From Microbacterium timonense (GTDB taxonomy: Bacteria; Actinomycetota; Actinomycetes; Actinomycetales; Microbacteriaceae), in assembly GCF_900292075.1 (NCBI RefSeq), contig NZ_OLMV01000004.1:248001-312000 (forward strand): 64,000 bases of DNA, given 5' to 3'. A program made the position numbers and the translations under genes. The notes under the pieces are model-generated. The model searched no databases and was not told where the DNA came from. It saw nothing but the letters and a program-made list of their open reading frames with translations. Below, one piece after another: positions 1 through 8,547 of this stretch (positions are counted from its first letter, which is position 1; each line of letters starts with the position of its first letter).

Positions 1-1596
1 CCAGTGCGGCTCGGGCACCGGCCACCCGGCGTCGCGCAGGGCGCGCCGGGCGAGCTCGCGGGCCGAGTAGGGGGTGCGGACTCCGCGGATGTCGCGGTAG
101 TCCTGGTGGCCCGGGCCTGCCCACAGGATCGCGTCGCCGTCGCCGACCAGCGCGACCGCCTCGATGATCGCGCGCTCGGGCGGGGAGTACTCGTGGATCT
201 CGGCATCGGGCCGTGCGCGCCGGGCGCCCTCGATGAGCGTCGCGCGGATCGAATCGGGATCCTCATGCCGCGGATGGTGGTCGGTGATGACCAGGATGTC
301 GCTTCCTTCGACGGCGGTGCGTCCCATGTCGTGGCGCTTGGTGGCGTCGCGGTCGCCGTCGGCGCCGACCAGCATGACGACCTTGCCCGGGGTCACCCGT
401 CGCACCGCGGCGAGCGTCTTCTCGAACGCGTCGGGGGAGTGCCCGAAGTCGACGTACACGGCCGGTCCGCTGTCGCCCGAGACGAGCTCGGTGCGGCCGG
501 GGAGATAGGCGTCGATGCGGCCGCCGTCGAGCGCGTCGACGATGCGCTCCCACGCATAGCCGCCCTCGAGGATCATGACGATCGCCAGGCCCGCGTTGGC
601 GGCCATGTGCCGGCCGATCACCGGAACCAGCGTCGTGAGCGCGCGGCCGTCACGGGCGGTCAGCCGGAACCGCGTGCCGACCTGCCGCTCATCGAGGATC
701 TCCACCACCCAGTCAGCTGCGGCCGCCGCCTCGGGGTCCGAGGCCAGCGCCGGCGTCCCCACGGTCACGGTCGGCACCTCGCTGCGCGCCACGACCTCCG
801 CGCCCGGCTCGGAGTCGATGCAGACGACCGCACGGCGCGCGCGGTCCGGTCGGAACAGCGGCAGCTTCGCCTCGAAGTACTCCCGCATGTCGGCGTAGTC
901 GTCGAGGTGATCGTGCGTGAGATTGGTGAACCCGGCGACATCGAACACGATGCCGTCGACGCGGCGGCGGCTCAGCGCCTGTGCACTGACCTCGACCGCG
1001 ACCGCTTCGACGCCGCGCTCGCGCATGAGGGCCAGGAGCGCGTGCATCTCGTACGCCTCGGGCGTCGTGAGTCGGGACACGATGACCTGACCGGCGATGT
1101 GCCGTTCGGCGGTCGAGGACAGCCCCGTGATCGCGCCGAGCTGGCCGAGGATGCCCTCGAGCAGATGGGAGACGCTCGTCTTGCCGTTGGTGCCCGTGGT
1201 GCCGAACAGTGTCGGCAGATCGTCGTCGCGGCCGGTGCTGTACACCCACGCCGACAGCTCGCCGAGAAGCGCCCGCGGATCCTCGACGAGGACGACAGGA
1301 AGCCCGCTGGTGGCAGCGAGGTCGGCGCCGGCGGCATCGGTCACCACGGCGACCGCACCCTTCTCGGCGGCGGTGGCGGCGAAATCCGCTCCGTGCCGAT
1401 TTACGCCCTGGACCGCGACGAACACGTCGCCCGGACGCAGGTCGGCGGTGGCCAAGGTCAGTCCGGTGAGCGTGACACCCTCGACGTCTCCGCGCGTGTC
1501 GACGGCGAACCGCGCCACGAGGTCGGCGAGGGAGTGGATCGGCGGCGCGTCGGGGCGGAGGACCGGAGGCAGGTTCGAGGGCGCGTCGGTGGGCAT
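1..1596 (-). CDS. murE: UDP-N-acetylmuramyl-tripeptide synthetase MurE, 3' end outside window
   Basis: Mur ligase that adds the third stem-peptide amino acid to UDP-MurNAc-L-Ala-D-Glu (or its equivalent) in the cytoplasm, using ATP. The frame is open from an ATG at 1596 to the window edge (532 residues seen), so only the C-terminal end is missing. The ATP-binding motif TGTNGKTS lies at about residues 134-141, within a typical N-terminal/central/C-terminal Mur architecture. The position of the DAP-recognition motif DNPR instead reads DHHPRHEDP (residues 439-447). Microbacteriaceae make group B peptidoglycan, which usually does not carry meso-DAP at position 3, so I would not assume DAP specificity. 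The next Mur/division genes are expected to the left. Family call is secure; the amino acid added is unknown. Confidence 0.93.
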   Translation of the reverse strand, partial: MPTDAPSNLPPVLRPDAPPIHSLADLVARFAVDTRGDVEGVTLTGLTLATADLRPGDVFVAVQGVNRHGADFAATAAEKGAVAVVTDAAGADLAATSGLPVVLVEDPRALLGELSAWVYSTGRDDDLPTLFGTTGTNGKTSVSHLLEGILGQLGAITGLSSTAERHIAGQVIVSRLTTPEAYEMHALLALMRERGVEAVAVEVSAQALSRRRVDGIVFDVAGFTNLTHDHLDDYADMREYFEAKLPLFRPDRARRAVVCIDSEPGAEVVARSEVPTVTVGTPALASDPEAAAAADWVVEILDERQVGTRFRLTARDGRALTTLVPVIGRHMAANAGLAIVMILEGGYAWERIVDALDGGRIDAYLPGRTELVSGDSGPAVYVDFGHSPDAFEKTLAAVRRVTPGKVVMLVGADGDRDATKRHDMGRTAVEGSDILVITDHHPRHEDPDSIRATLIEGARRARPDAEIHEYSPPERAIIEAVALVGDGDAILWAGPGHQDYRDIRGVRTPYSARELARRALRDAGWPVPEPHW

Positions 1597-1658
1597 GGCG
1601 CATCCATCCTCGCACGGCGTGGGCCGCCCCCGCCGCGCGGGCGAGGGCGGCCGGGCGC

Positions 1659-2375
1659 TCAACTCTTCGTGCGACGGCGCAGGAGCACCACCGCGAGCGC
1701 GGCGATGCCCGCCGCCAGACCACCGGCCGCGAGCCAGCGCGCGACCGGGTCGGCCGAGACGGATGCCGTCGCCTCGGCTTGTGCCTCGGCGTCGGTGTCA
1801 CCGCTCGCGGTGCTGTTGCCTCCGTGTCCGCCGTGGTCCGCCTCGGGCGTCGAGGCGGAGGCGTCGCCGACCTCGACGATCGGCGCGGGGGCGTCGAGGT
1901 CTTCGGCGTCCTGACCATCCTCGGCCAGCTGTGTCCACGCCGTCTCGCCGGTCACGCAGGTCTGCGTGACCGGGAAGGCAAGCACCGTCCCGGCGGCGCT
2001 CTCGGTGAACAGCACGTCCATGGCGACGTTCGCCTTGAGCCCGCTCTCCACGGGCGTGTCGGCCGTGTAGACCACGCGGGTCGGCACACCATCCGCGCCG
2101 AGCTCGCGGGAGATCGTCCACCCGCCCTGCACGACGGGGGCGGCGTTGCCGACGCCCTCGGGGATGTCGATGGTCAGAGCAGTGGTGGGGGAGTCCTCGC
2201 AGCCGTGGGAGAACGAGAACGTGAGGGTCTCGGTGTCGCCGGCGGTCGCGGTGCCGGGATCGACGTGCACGTGCGCGGATGCCGCGAGCGGCGCTCCGAG
2301 GGCGAGAGCGAGTCCGGCGACCGCGCCGAGGGCGATGCGGCGGGTGCGAGGGGTGGGTGAGGTCGTCGTGATCAT
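1659..2375 (-). CDS. YcnI family (DUF1775) secreted, membrane-anchored protein
   Basis: 238-residue exported protein. It has an N-terminal signal peptide ending near ASAHVHV, a YcnI/DUF1775 beta-domain with the mature N-terminal His (HVHVDPG), an acidic Ser/Thr/Ala linker containing HGGHGG, and a C-terminal membrane helix followed by LRRRTKS, an arrangement like that of YcnI proteins tethered to the envelope. YcnI homologues bind copper through the N-terminal His and are linked to copper homeostasis; that role here is inference. The ATG at 2375 is chosen because it begins directly before the signal peptide; an upstream in-frame start would add 16 residues in front of it. The next upstream gene on the same strand encodes a membrane protein, probably co-transcribed. 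Confidence 0.9.
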   Translation of the reverse strand: MITTTSPTPRTRRIALGAVAGLALALGAPLAASAHVHVDPGTATAGDTETLTFSFSHGCEDSPTTALTIDIPEGVGNAAPVVQGGWTISRELGADGVPTRVVYTADTPVESGLKANVAMDVLFTESAAGTVLAFPVTQTCVTGETAWTQLAEDGQDAEDLDAPAPIVEVGDASASTPEADHGGHGGNSTASGDTDAEAQAEATASVSADPVARWLAAGGLAAGIAALAVVLLRRRTKS

Positions 2376-2480
2376 GGGTCTTCGTCTTTCGTCTGGATGG
2401 TGCGGCACCCGGGTGCACGGCATGGTGCGGGCGCACGCGAAGGAGAGCCGGCTCGCCAGGGGGGCGGCCGGCGGCGGCGC

Positions 2481-3053
2481 TCAGCGCGCCGCGGCGACGA
2501 AAGCGGGAGGACCCCGCCGCGACAGAGGTGCGAGGACGAAGGCTGCGCCGGGGTGCAGCAGCGCGCGCTCGGCAGCGACCAGGCGGGGGGAGGCGGGGCG
2601 AGGTGCGATCGCGACCGCCCGCGTGAAGAGGGTGCGGATGCCGGCGGCCAGCGCGCGCAGCATCCGTTCGCCGCCGTACAGCGCCGCGACCGTCAGGACG
2701 GCGGCCACCGCGTGCGCCGCAAGCATCGGCATGTCGGGAAGGGCGACGATGGCAGGCCCCGACAGGTGGGCTGCGTGGTGCCCGTGGGAGGCGTTCGGGT
2801 CGGCCCCAGCCGTCATGGCGAAGGAGGCGTGGAAGAGCCCCTGACCGCCCACCACGACGAGCGCGGCGCGCCAGACGGCGAGACGGCGACCGACGAGGAC
2901 CATCGCCACGGGTGAGACCAGGATGCCGATGACGGCGACGAACACCGGCGAGGGTGCGCCGCCGCCGGCGAGCGTGTGAGCGGTCGCGGCGACGATCGTG
3001 GCCATCCACGCGGCGGCGGAGCCGCGCAGCGCGCGGACGTGGCGTGGACTCAC
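2481..3053 (-). CDS. Hypothetical polytopic membrane protein next to ycnI
   Basis: 190 residues with about four to five hydrophobic segments, a His-containing loop (SHGHHAAHLSG) and a basic C-terminal tail. I do not recognise a named family. The GTG at 3053 is preceded by GGAGGAG at a short distance, which favours it over an upstream ATG that would add 15 residues. It sits just upstream of the YcnI gene on the same strand with a 105-nt gap, so a shared role in metal (copper) handling is plausible; the His-rich loop fits but does not prove it. The gene is divergent from the site-2 protease gene, and the region 3054-3157 presumably carries both promoters. Confidence 0.7.
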   Translation of the reverse strand: MSPRHVRALRGSAAAWMATIVAATAHTLAGGGAPSPVFVAVIGILVSPVAMVLVGRRLAVWRAALVVVGGQGLFHASFAMTAGADPNASHGHHAAHLSGPAIVALPDMPMLAAHAVAAVLTVAALYGGERMLRALAAGIRTLFTRAVAIAPRPASPRLVAAERALLHPGAAFVLAPLSRRGPPAFVAAAR

Positions 3054-3157
3054 GGCTCCTCCTCGCTCCGAGCCTACGGCAGACTCGCGCCCCGGCACGG
3101 ACCGGGTCGCGTGGCCGTCACACCCAACTCAAAGCCTCGCGCGGGTACCGTGAGCGT

Positions 3158-4516
3158 GTGGAGATCCTCGCGTTCGTCATCGGCGTCGTGCTCATGGTCG
3201 TCGGCCTGGCCGTCTCGATCGCGCTGCACGAGCTGGGGCACCTGTGGCCGGCCAAGAAGTTCGGTGTGCGCGTCGGTCAGTACATGATCGGTTTCGGCCC
3301 GACGCTGTGGTCCCGCCGCTTCGGGGAGACCGAATACGGGTTCAAGGCGATCCCGCTCGGCGGCTACATCTCGATGGCGGGCATGTACCCGCCCTCTCCC
3401 GCCCTGCGAGAGGAGGAGCAGGACGCCGCGCACGCAGCGGTGGTGGTGCCCCGCGCTCAGGGCGCGGCCGGCGGCCGCGCCGGACGCGCGGGCGGCGGCT
3501 TCTTCGCGACCATGGTGCAGGACGCGCGCGACGCCAACGACCAGACCCTGCGCGGTGACGACGACACGCGTGTGTTCTACCGTCTGCCGGTCTGGAAGCG
3601 GGTCGTCGTGATGCTCGGCGGGCCGCTGATGAACCTGCTGCTGGCCATCGTGCTGTTCGCGATCCTGTTCACGGGCATCGGCGTGCAGACCGCCACCACC
3701 ACGGTGGCCCGCCTGTCCGACTGCGTCCCCGCCGACAGCACGAGCCAGTGCAGCCCGGACGACCCCACCACGCCCGCCGAAGCGGCGGGCATCCAGCCCG
3801 GCGACACCATCGTGTCCATCGACGGTCAGGCGGTCGCGGACTTCGCCGAGGCATCCGCGATCATCCGCTCGTCCGCAGGCCAGCAGCTGACGTTCGTCAT
3901 CGAACGTGACGGCGCCGAGCAGACGCTGCAGGTGACTCCGGCCACGATCTCGTCGGAGGTGACGGCCGCCGACGGGACGACGTCGACGGAGCAGGTGGGA
4001 TTCGTCGGGATCGGGCCGACGACCGAGTTCGTGCGCCAGCCGATCTGGGCGGGGCCCGAGATGGCCATCCAGAACGTCGGCGCCGTCGCGGGGATCATCT
4101 GGCAGCTGCCGGCGAAGGTGTGGGACACCGGCGTCAGCCTCGTGACCGGAGGCGAACGCGATCCGAACGGTCCACTGAGCATCGTCGGGGCGGGGCGCCT
4201 GTCGGGCGAGGTGGCTGCCGCCGACTCGCCGATCATCAACCGCATCGCCGGTTTCCTGTCGCTCCTGGCGTCGCTGAACATCGCGCTGTTCGTCTTCAAC
4301 CTCATTCCGCTGCTGCCGCTGGACGGCGGCCATATCGCCGTCGCGCTGTGGGAGGGCATCAAGCGCGCGTGGGCGAAGCTGTTCCGCCGGCCGCCCCCGC
4401 AGCCGGTGGACGCGACGAAGCTGGTCCCGGTGACGTTCGTCGTCGTGGTCGCCCTCATCGCGATGGGCGCGGTGCTCATCCTCGCCGACCTGGTCAACCC
4501 CATCTCGCTGTTCTGA
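3158..4516 (+). CDS. Site-2 metalloprotease, RseP/M50 family
   Basis: Intramembrane zinc protease of 452 residues. The zinc motif HELGH is at residues 24-28 in the first helix, a PDZ domain lies near residues 195-290 (AAGIQPGDTI), and the third zinc ligand is in LDGG at 388-391. Such enzymes cleave anti-sigma factors or signal-peptide remnants. The GTG at 3158 puts HELGH at the usual distance from the N-terminus, and a TACCGT box about 6 nt upstream fits a leaderless start. Between the first helix and the PDZ there is a Gly/Ala/Arg-rich cytoplasmic insertion (about residues 75-125) absent from E. coli RseP. In actinobacteria the gene normally lies just before ispG; here five genes and a leader ORF separate them. 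Confidence 0.92.
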   Translation: MEILAFVIGVVLMVVGLAVSIALHELGHLWPAKKFGVRVGQYMIGFGPTLWSRRFGETEYGFKAIPLGGYISMAGMYPPSPALREEEQDAAHAAVVVPRAQGAAGGRAGRAGGGFFATMVQDARDANDQTLRGDDDTRVFYRLPVWKRVVVMLGGPLMNLLLAIVLFAILFTGIGVQTATTTVARLSDCVPADSTSQCSPDDPTTPAEAAGIQPGDTIVSIDGQAVADFAEASAIIRSSAGQQLTFVIERDGAEQTLQVTPATISSEVTAADGTTSTEQVGFVGIGPTTEFVRQPIWAGPEMAIQNVGAVAGIIWQLPAKVWDTGVSLVTGGERDPNGPLSIVGAGRLSGEVAAADSPIINRIAGFLSLLASLNIALFVFNLIPLLPLDGGHIAVALWEGIKRAWAKLFRRPPPQPVDATKLVPVTFVVVVALIAMGAVLILADLVNPISLF

Positions 4517-4610
4517 GCCTGTCGCGAGGGGATCGGCGGTCTGCACGGCGGCGCGAGCCCCGCCGCGCGGCGCGGTTCGAGACGACCGCGCAACATCTGT
4601 CGGCTCAGGT

Positions 4611-4616
4611 TGTCGA
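4611..4616 (+). promoter_or_regulatory. Putative ECF42-type -35 element TGTCGA
   Basis: TGTCGA occurs 61 nt upstream of the DGPF gene. The published ECF42 target promoter has a conserved TGTCGA at -35 and a CGA/CGT-like -10; I can place the -35 but not the -10 with confidence (CGTTC at 4630-4634 is a candidate). If real, the operon is autoregulated. The rest of 4517-4677 shows nothing else clear. Confidence 0.5.
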
Positions 4617-4677
4617 AATCCGTCTTGCCCGTTCGCTGTGAGGGTGCAACGGTTCCACTGACGAAAGGACGACGACC

Positions 4678-5046
4678 GTGAAGTACGTGATCATGTTCAC
4701 CTCCACCCCCGAACTCGACGCCGCGGTTCCCGAGGACCGGGCGCAGGAGGTCTACGGGCGGATCTGGGAGTGGTTCCAGACGAACTCCGCCCACATCGCC
4801 GACGGCGGGGCCGAGCTGCAGCCGGTCTCCACCGCGACGACCGTGAAGTACGGCCCGGACGGCCCCGTCGTGGCGGACGGGCCGTTCTCGGAAGCGAAGG
4901 AGGTCGTCGGAGGCTTCAGCGTCCTCGACGTCCCGCACCTGGATGCCGCGATCGAGCTGGTCAAGACCTGGCCGTCGATGCAGTTCCCGGGCGTGGCGAT
5001 CGAGATCCGTCCGATGGTGACCGACTACAGCCAGTTCGAGCAGTGA
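4678..5046 (+). CDS. DGPF/YCII-family protein, ECF42 partner
   Basis: 122-residue ferredoxin-like-fold protein beginning MKYVIMFTST and carrying the signature DGPFSEAKE that names the DGPF group. The family is related to YCII and has no agreed reaction. In ECF42 loci DGPF genes sit directly beside the sigma factor and are its main regulon members. The GTG at 4678 follows GAAAGGA. Its TGA overlaps the GTG of the sigma factor gene by 4 nt, so the two are translationally coupled. Family assignment is firm; its function in signalling or catalysis is unknown. Confidence 0.88.
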   Translation: MKYVIMFTSTPELDAAVPEDRAQEVYGRIWEWFQTNSAHIADGGAELQPVSTATTVKYGPDGPVVADGPFSEAKEVVGGFSVLDVPHLDAAIELVKTWPSMQFPGVAIEIRPMVTDYSQFEQ

Positions 5047-6308
5047 CCGAGTCGGATGCCGCGGCGCCGCAGGGTGCGGACGCGCGGGATGCGCCCGGCA
5101 CGCACGCCGGCGCCGCGGCATCCGATCGGCTCCTCGCGGTGGTGGTGCGCGAGGAGTCCGCCCGCATCACGGCCGCTCTCACCGGGTCGTTCGGGAGTTT
5201 CGACCTTGCAGAGGAGTCCGTCGCGGAAGCGGTGGAAGAGGCCTTGCGGGAGTGGCGCCGGCGGGGCATCCCGCCCCGGCCGGGCGCATGGCTCATGCAG
5301 GCAGCGCGCCACAACGCCCTCGATCGCGTCCGGCGTGATCGCGTGCTGCGCGACAAGGTCGCGTTGCTGGTCCCGACCCCGACGGCTCCCGGAGCGCCGG
5401 CGGACGAGCGGCTCCCGCTGCTGTTCGGCTGCTGCCACCCTGCCCTGGCTCCCGATGCGCAGCTCGCCCTCACACTGCGAGCCGTCTGCGGCCTGACGAC
5501 GGCCCAGATCGCGCGCGCCACGTTCTCGAGCGAAGCGACGACCGGTCAGCGGATCTCGCGCGCCAAGCGCAAGATCGCCGCGAGCGGGATCCCGCTGCGG
5601 GTGCCGGAAGGACCGGATGCCGCAGCCCGGCTGGATCTGGTGCTCACCGTCGTCTCGGTGATGTACAGCGAGGCGCACTTCCTCGCCGGCGCGGACGCCC
5701 GCGCCGACCGGGACCTCGCCGACGACGCGCTCTGGCTGGCGCAGGTCGTCGCGGACGCGCTGCCCCGCGCCGCGGAAGCCTGGGGTCTGCTGTCACTGCT
5801 GCGGTTCCATCGGGCGCGGGAGTCGGCCCGCTCCGCCGACGGCGAGCTGGTGCTCCTCGGCGACCAGGACCGCTCGCGCTGGGACCACGCGCTTCTGGCG
5901 TCGGGCCATGACGCGCTCGAGCGCGCCGCGCGGCTCCGCCGCCCCGGCCGCTGGCAGCTCCACGCGGCGATCGCGGCGTGTCACGCCGACGCGTCCGATG
6001 CCGCGGCGACGGACTGGCTGCAGGTGCTCACCCTCTACGACATGCTGCTGGCATACGACCGCTCGCCCGTGGTGAGGCTCAACAGGGCGGTCGCCCTCGC
6101 TCACGTCGAGGGTGCGGTGGCGGCGCTGGCCGAGGTGGAGGCTCTGGCTGATCCCCTGGCGCGCTCGCACTTGTGGCACGCCGTCCGAGCGTGGCTGCTG
6201 CGTGAGCTGGGACGCGACGACGAGGCGCTCGCCGCCGATCTCCGTGCGCTCGAGCTGACCGCGAACGAGGCCGAACGCCGTCTGCTGGCGGCGCGAGCTC
6301 GACGCTGA
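5043..6308 (+). CDS. RNA polymerase sigma factor, ECF42 group
   Basis: 421-residue sigma factor with an N-terminal sigma-2 region, a sigma-4 region containing the group-typical string FGCCHPALAPDAQLALTL, and a long C-terminal extension (about residues 190-420) of TPR-like helices that characterises ECF42 and replaces an anti-sigma factor in controlling activity. The GTG at 5043 overlaps the stop of the DGPF gene (GTGA). Codon use matches neighbours. Expected targets are DGPF genes, including the adjacent one. The inducing signal is unknown for this group. It converges with the chorismate enzyme gene, 40 nt away, with no obvious terminator between. Confidence 0.92.
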   Translation: MTESDAAAPQGADARDAPGTHAGAAASDRLLAVVVREESARITAALTGSFGSFDLAEESVAEAVEEALREWRRRGIPPRPGAWLMQAARHNALDRVRRDRVLRDKVALLVPTPTAPGAPADERLPLLFGCCHPALAPDAQLALTLRAVCGLTTAQIARATFSSEATTGQRISRAKRKIAASGIPLRVPEGPDAAARLDLVLTVVSVMYSEAHFLAGADARADRDLADDALWLAQVVADALPRAAEAWGLLSLLRFHRARESARSADGELVLLGDQDRSRWDHALLASGHDALERAARLRRPGRWQLHAAIAACHADASDAAATDWLQVLTLYDMLLAYDRSPVVRLNRAVALAHVEGAVAALAEVEALADPLARSHLWHAVRAWLLRELGRDDEALAADLRALELTANEAERRLLAARARR

Positions 6309-6348
6309 GGCCCCGACATCCTCCGCTGCGCGCGACGGGAGGGTGCGC

Positions 6349-8313
6349 TCAGGCGGTCACGGGCATCAGCGCCTGCTCGACCAGTCGCTGCAGCGTGGTC
6401 ATCCCGTCCCGCGAGAGGATCGATTCCAGGTGGCCCTGCACGGACGCGAAGCCGGGCCCCCGAAGAGCGTAGACATCGCCCGAGGCGTCGGCGGCGACCT
6501 CCGCGACCCCGACGCGCGTGGTGCCGGCGGCGACGCGAGCGGTGAAGGTGTTGTAGAAGCCGATGGATGACGGCTCGCCGAAGAGGTCGACCGTCTTCTG
6601 CAGGCCCTGGTGAGGCGCGTCGAGCGGCGCGAGGGCGATGCCGAACGAGTCGGCCAGGATCTGGTGGCTCAGGCACACCGCCAGAAGCGGCCGACCTGCG
6701 GCACGGCGTCTCGCGACGACCTCCCGCATCCGCCGGATGCGTGCGTTCGAGACGTCGCGCGGGTCCCCGGGCCCAGGACCGGCGACCAGCAGCTCGGCCT
6801 CATCGACCTGAGCGTCCGTGACCGCACTCCACGGCGCGATCTCGACGGTGAGGCCGAGGTGGCGGAGCTGATGGGCCAGCATCGTCGTGAACCGGTCCTC
6901 CGCGTCCACGACGAGCGCGGTGCGGCCGGCGAAGGGGCCCGGGGCGCCCGCGCCCTGAGGGTTCAGCCAGAACTCCGCGAGCCGCGCATTGCGCGAAGCC
7001 AGCAGCTCGGCGATCTCCGGATCGTGGGCCAGCCGGCGGGGAGCCGGTGTCGGTGCGTCCTCGTCGACCACGTCCGTCTGGGCCTGCGCCGCTCGCGGCA
7101 CCGCGCCGATCGCGCCCAGCACACCGGCCGCCTTGCCGTGCGTCTCGCCGACCTCGCCGTAGGGGTCGGAGTGGCGCACGAGCGTGGCGCCCACGGGCAC
7201 GCGCAACCGACCGTCCTGCAGATACGCGGTGCGGATGAGGATCGGGGCGTCGAGGTCGTGGGTGGGTTCGGGGGTCTCTGCGGCTCCGTCTGCGCGTCCG
7301 GCCGCCGAGGGGGTCGCCGCCGCCGTGCTGCTTCGCGGTGTGAACAGCGCCGCCACGCCCGAGTAGTAGCCGCGTGGCGTCGTCTCATGGCGCGTGATCA
7401 CGGTGCAGGCGTTCTGCATGGGAGATCCGGTGACGGTGGGAGCGAACATCGTCTCGCGCAGGATGTCGCGGGGGTCCAGTCTGCTGCGCCCGCGCAGCAC
7501 GTACTCGGTGTGCGTGAGGCGAGACATCTCCTTGAGGTGCGGGCCCGTGATGCGACCGCCGTCCGAGCAGACCGCGCTCATCATCTTGAGCTCCTCGTCC
7601 ACCACCATGAACAGCTCCTCGGTCTCCTTCGTCGACCGCAGGAACTCCGAGAGCGTGGCCGGGGTGGGCCCGCCCGCCGGATGCCGGAAGGTGCCCGAGA
7701 TCGGATTCATGGTGACGACGCCGTCTTTGGCGCTGACGTGCGCCTCGGGGCTCGCGCCGACGGCGACGTGGTCGCCGGTGACGACGGCGAACGTCCAGTA
7801 GGCGCCCCGTTCGTGCTCCAGCAGCGCGCGGAACCAGGTGAGTGCGGCGGTCGTGGCATCCGTCGACACGCCGGCGGTGAAGTCGCGCCGGATGACGAAG
7901 TTGGCGCCCTCACCACGTCCGATCTCGTCCGCGATCACCCGGCGGACGATGTCGGCGTAGTCCTCGTCGGAGATGTCGAAGCCGGCATCCTCGAGGTCGA
8001 TACGCTCGGCCGGCAGTGCCGCGAGCACCTCGCCGCGAGGGAGGGACGACCGCTCCCGCACGACGAGGCAGCGCAGCGGGGCGCCGTCGTCGTGGCATTC
8101 GAAGCGGCGCTCCCGCACCTGCCGGAACGGGACCAGTGCGAGCACTTCGCGCGGCGTGCCGTCGGCATCGCTGAGGGGGATGTCGGCGAGGAGGTCGACG
8201 TCCACCACATCACCGGTGAGCACTTCGACGGTCGCGCCGTCGCGCGCGATGAGGGCGAACGGGATGCCGCGGTCGGCGATCTCGCGAAGCGTGGAGTGGG
8301 CGAGCCCGGTCAT
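6349..8313 (-). CDS. PhzE-like fused chorismate aminotransferase (anthranilate/ADIC synthase)
   Basis: 654-residue fusion of a chorismate-binding synthase domain (about residues 90-420) with a class I glutamine amidotransferase domain (about 475-650; nucleophile Cys in AVCLSHQIL, His/Glu in QGHLESIL). Sequence features such as NPISGTFRHP, KETEELFMVVDEELKMM and ETMFAPTVTGSP place it with PhzE (2-amino-2-deoxyisochorismate synthase) and the related actinobacterial 'anthranilate synthase family' rather than classical TrpE. A Trp-codon leader and attenuator precede it, which argues that its product feeds tryptophan or is at least tuned to tryptophan supply. No other phz gene is nearby. A linker rich in Ala, Thr and Pro lies at about residues 325-350. 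The exact product (anthranilate or ADIC) is unresolved. Confidence 0.87.
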   Translation of the reverse strand: MTGLAHSTLREIADRGIPFALIARDGATVEVLTGDVVDVDLLADIPLSDADGTPREVLALVPFRQVRERRFECHDDGAPLRCLVVRERSSLPRGEVLAALPAERIDLEDAGFDISDEDYADIVRRVIADEIGRGEGANFVIRRDFTAGVSTDATTAALTWFRALLEHERGAYWTFAVVTGDHVAVGASPEAHVSAKDGVVTMNPISGTFRHPAGGPTPATLSEFLRSTKETEELFMVVDEELKMMSAVCSDGGRITGPHLKEMSRLTHTEYVLRGRSRLDPRDILRETMFAPTVTGSPMQNACTVITRHETTPRGYYSGVAALFTPRSSTAAATPSAAGRADGAAETPEPTHDLDAPILIRTAYLQDGRLRVPVGATLVRHSDPYGEVGETHGKAAGVLGAIGAVPRAAQAQTDVVDEDAPTPAPRRLAHDPEIAELLASRNARLAEFWLNPQGAGAPGPFAGRTALVVDAEDRFTTMLAHQLRHLGLTVEIAPWSAVTDAQVDEAELLVAGPGPGDPRDVSNARIRRMREVVARRRAAGRPLLAVCLSHQILADSFGIALAPLDAPHQGLQKTVDLFGEPSSIGFYNTFTARVAAGTTRVGVAEVAADASGDVYALRGPGFASVQGHLESILSRDGMTTLQRLVEQALMPVTA

Positions 8314-8344
8314 GGCTGTGGTTCTTTCGTCGTGGGGTGGCTTC

Positions 8345-8400
8345 CCTTACGAAAAAGAAGACCGCCCCGGGGGCGGTCTGAGTCGCGCGAAACCCACCGC
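8345..8400 (-). promoter_or_regulatory. Transcription attenuator region of the trp leader
   Basis: Transcript downstream of the leader peptide stop contains CCGCATAGGCGG, able to compete for pairing near the TGG codons, then the terminator described separately, then about 35 nt to the structural gene start. Together with the leader ORF this is a classical ribosome-mediated attenuator. The competing anti-terminator pairing was judged by eye only. Confidence 0.7.
8350..8379 (-). terminator. Attenuator terminator hairpin
   Basis: 9-bp GC-rich stem (AGACCGCCC with GGGCGGTCT, positions 8371-8379 and 8359-8367) around a 3-nt loop, followed on the minus strand by TCTTTTTC. It is one of the few places in the window with a proper U-tract, as expected of an attenuator. 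Confidence 0.85.
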
Positions 8401-8436
8401 CTATGCGGTGAGCCACCAGTTCAGGCGTGCGGACAT
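8401..8436 (-). CDS. trpL: trp leader peptide with tandem Trp codons
   Basis: An 11-codon ORF, MSARLNWWLTA, with two adjacent TGG codons. It begins at an ATG 123 nt upstream of the chorismate enzyme start and stops (TAG) 22 nt before a strong terminator hairpin. Actinobacterial trp leader peptides typically begin MSAR/MFAR and contain NWW(W), so this is a recognised type. Ribosome stalling at TGG TGG when charged tRNA-Trp is scarce would prevent terminator formation. It is too short for ordinary gene finders. Confidence 0.85.
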   Translation of the reverse strand: MSARLNWWLTA

Positions 8437-8547
8437 GCGCCGAACCTATCACACGGCCGCCGCCGGCCACCGCGTCGGCCCACGCGAGCGGCGTTTGGCT
8501 GGATACTGAGGCCGACCGCTTCTTTCCACTCTCGCCCCGGAGGCACC

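Noticed and set aside
6349-8313. Phenazine biosynthesis cluster
   Set aside because: Only a PhzE-like gene is present, no other phz genes, and it is preceded by a Trp attenuator.
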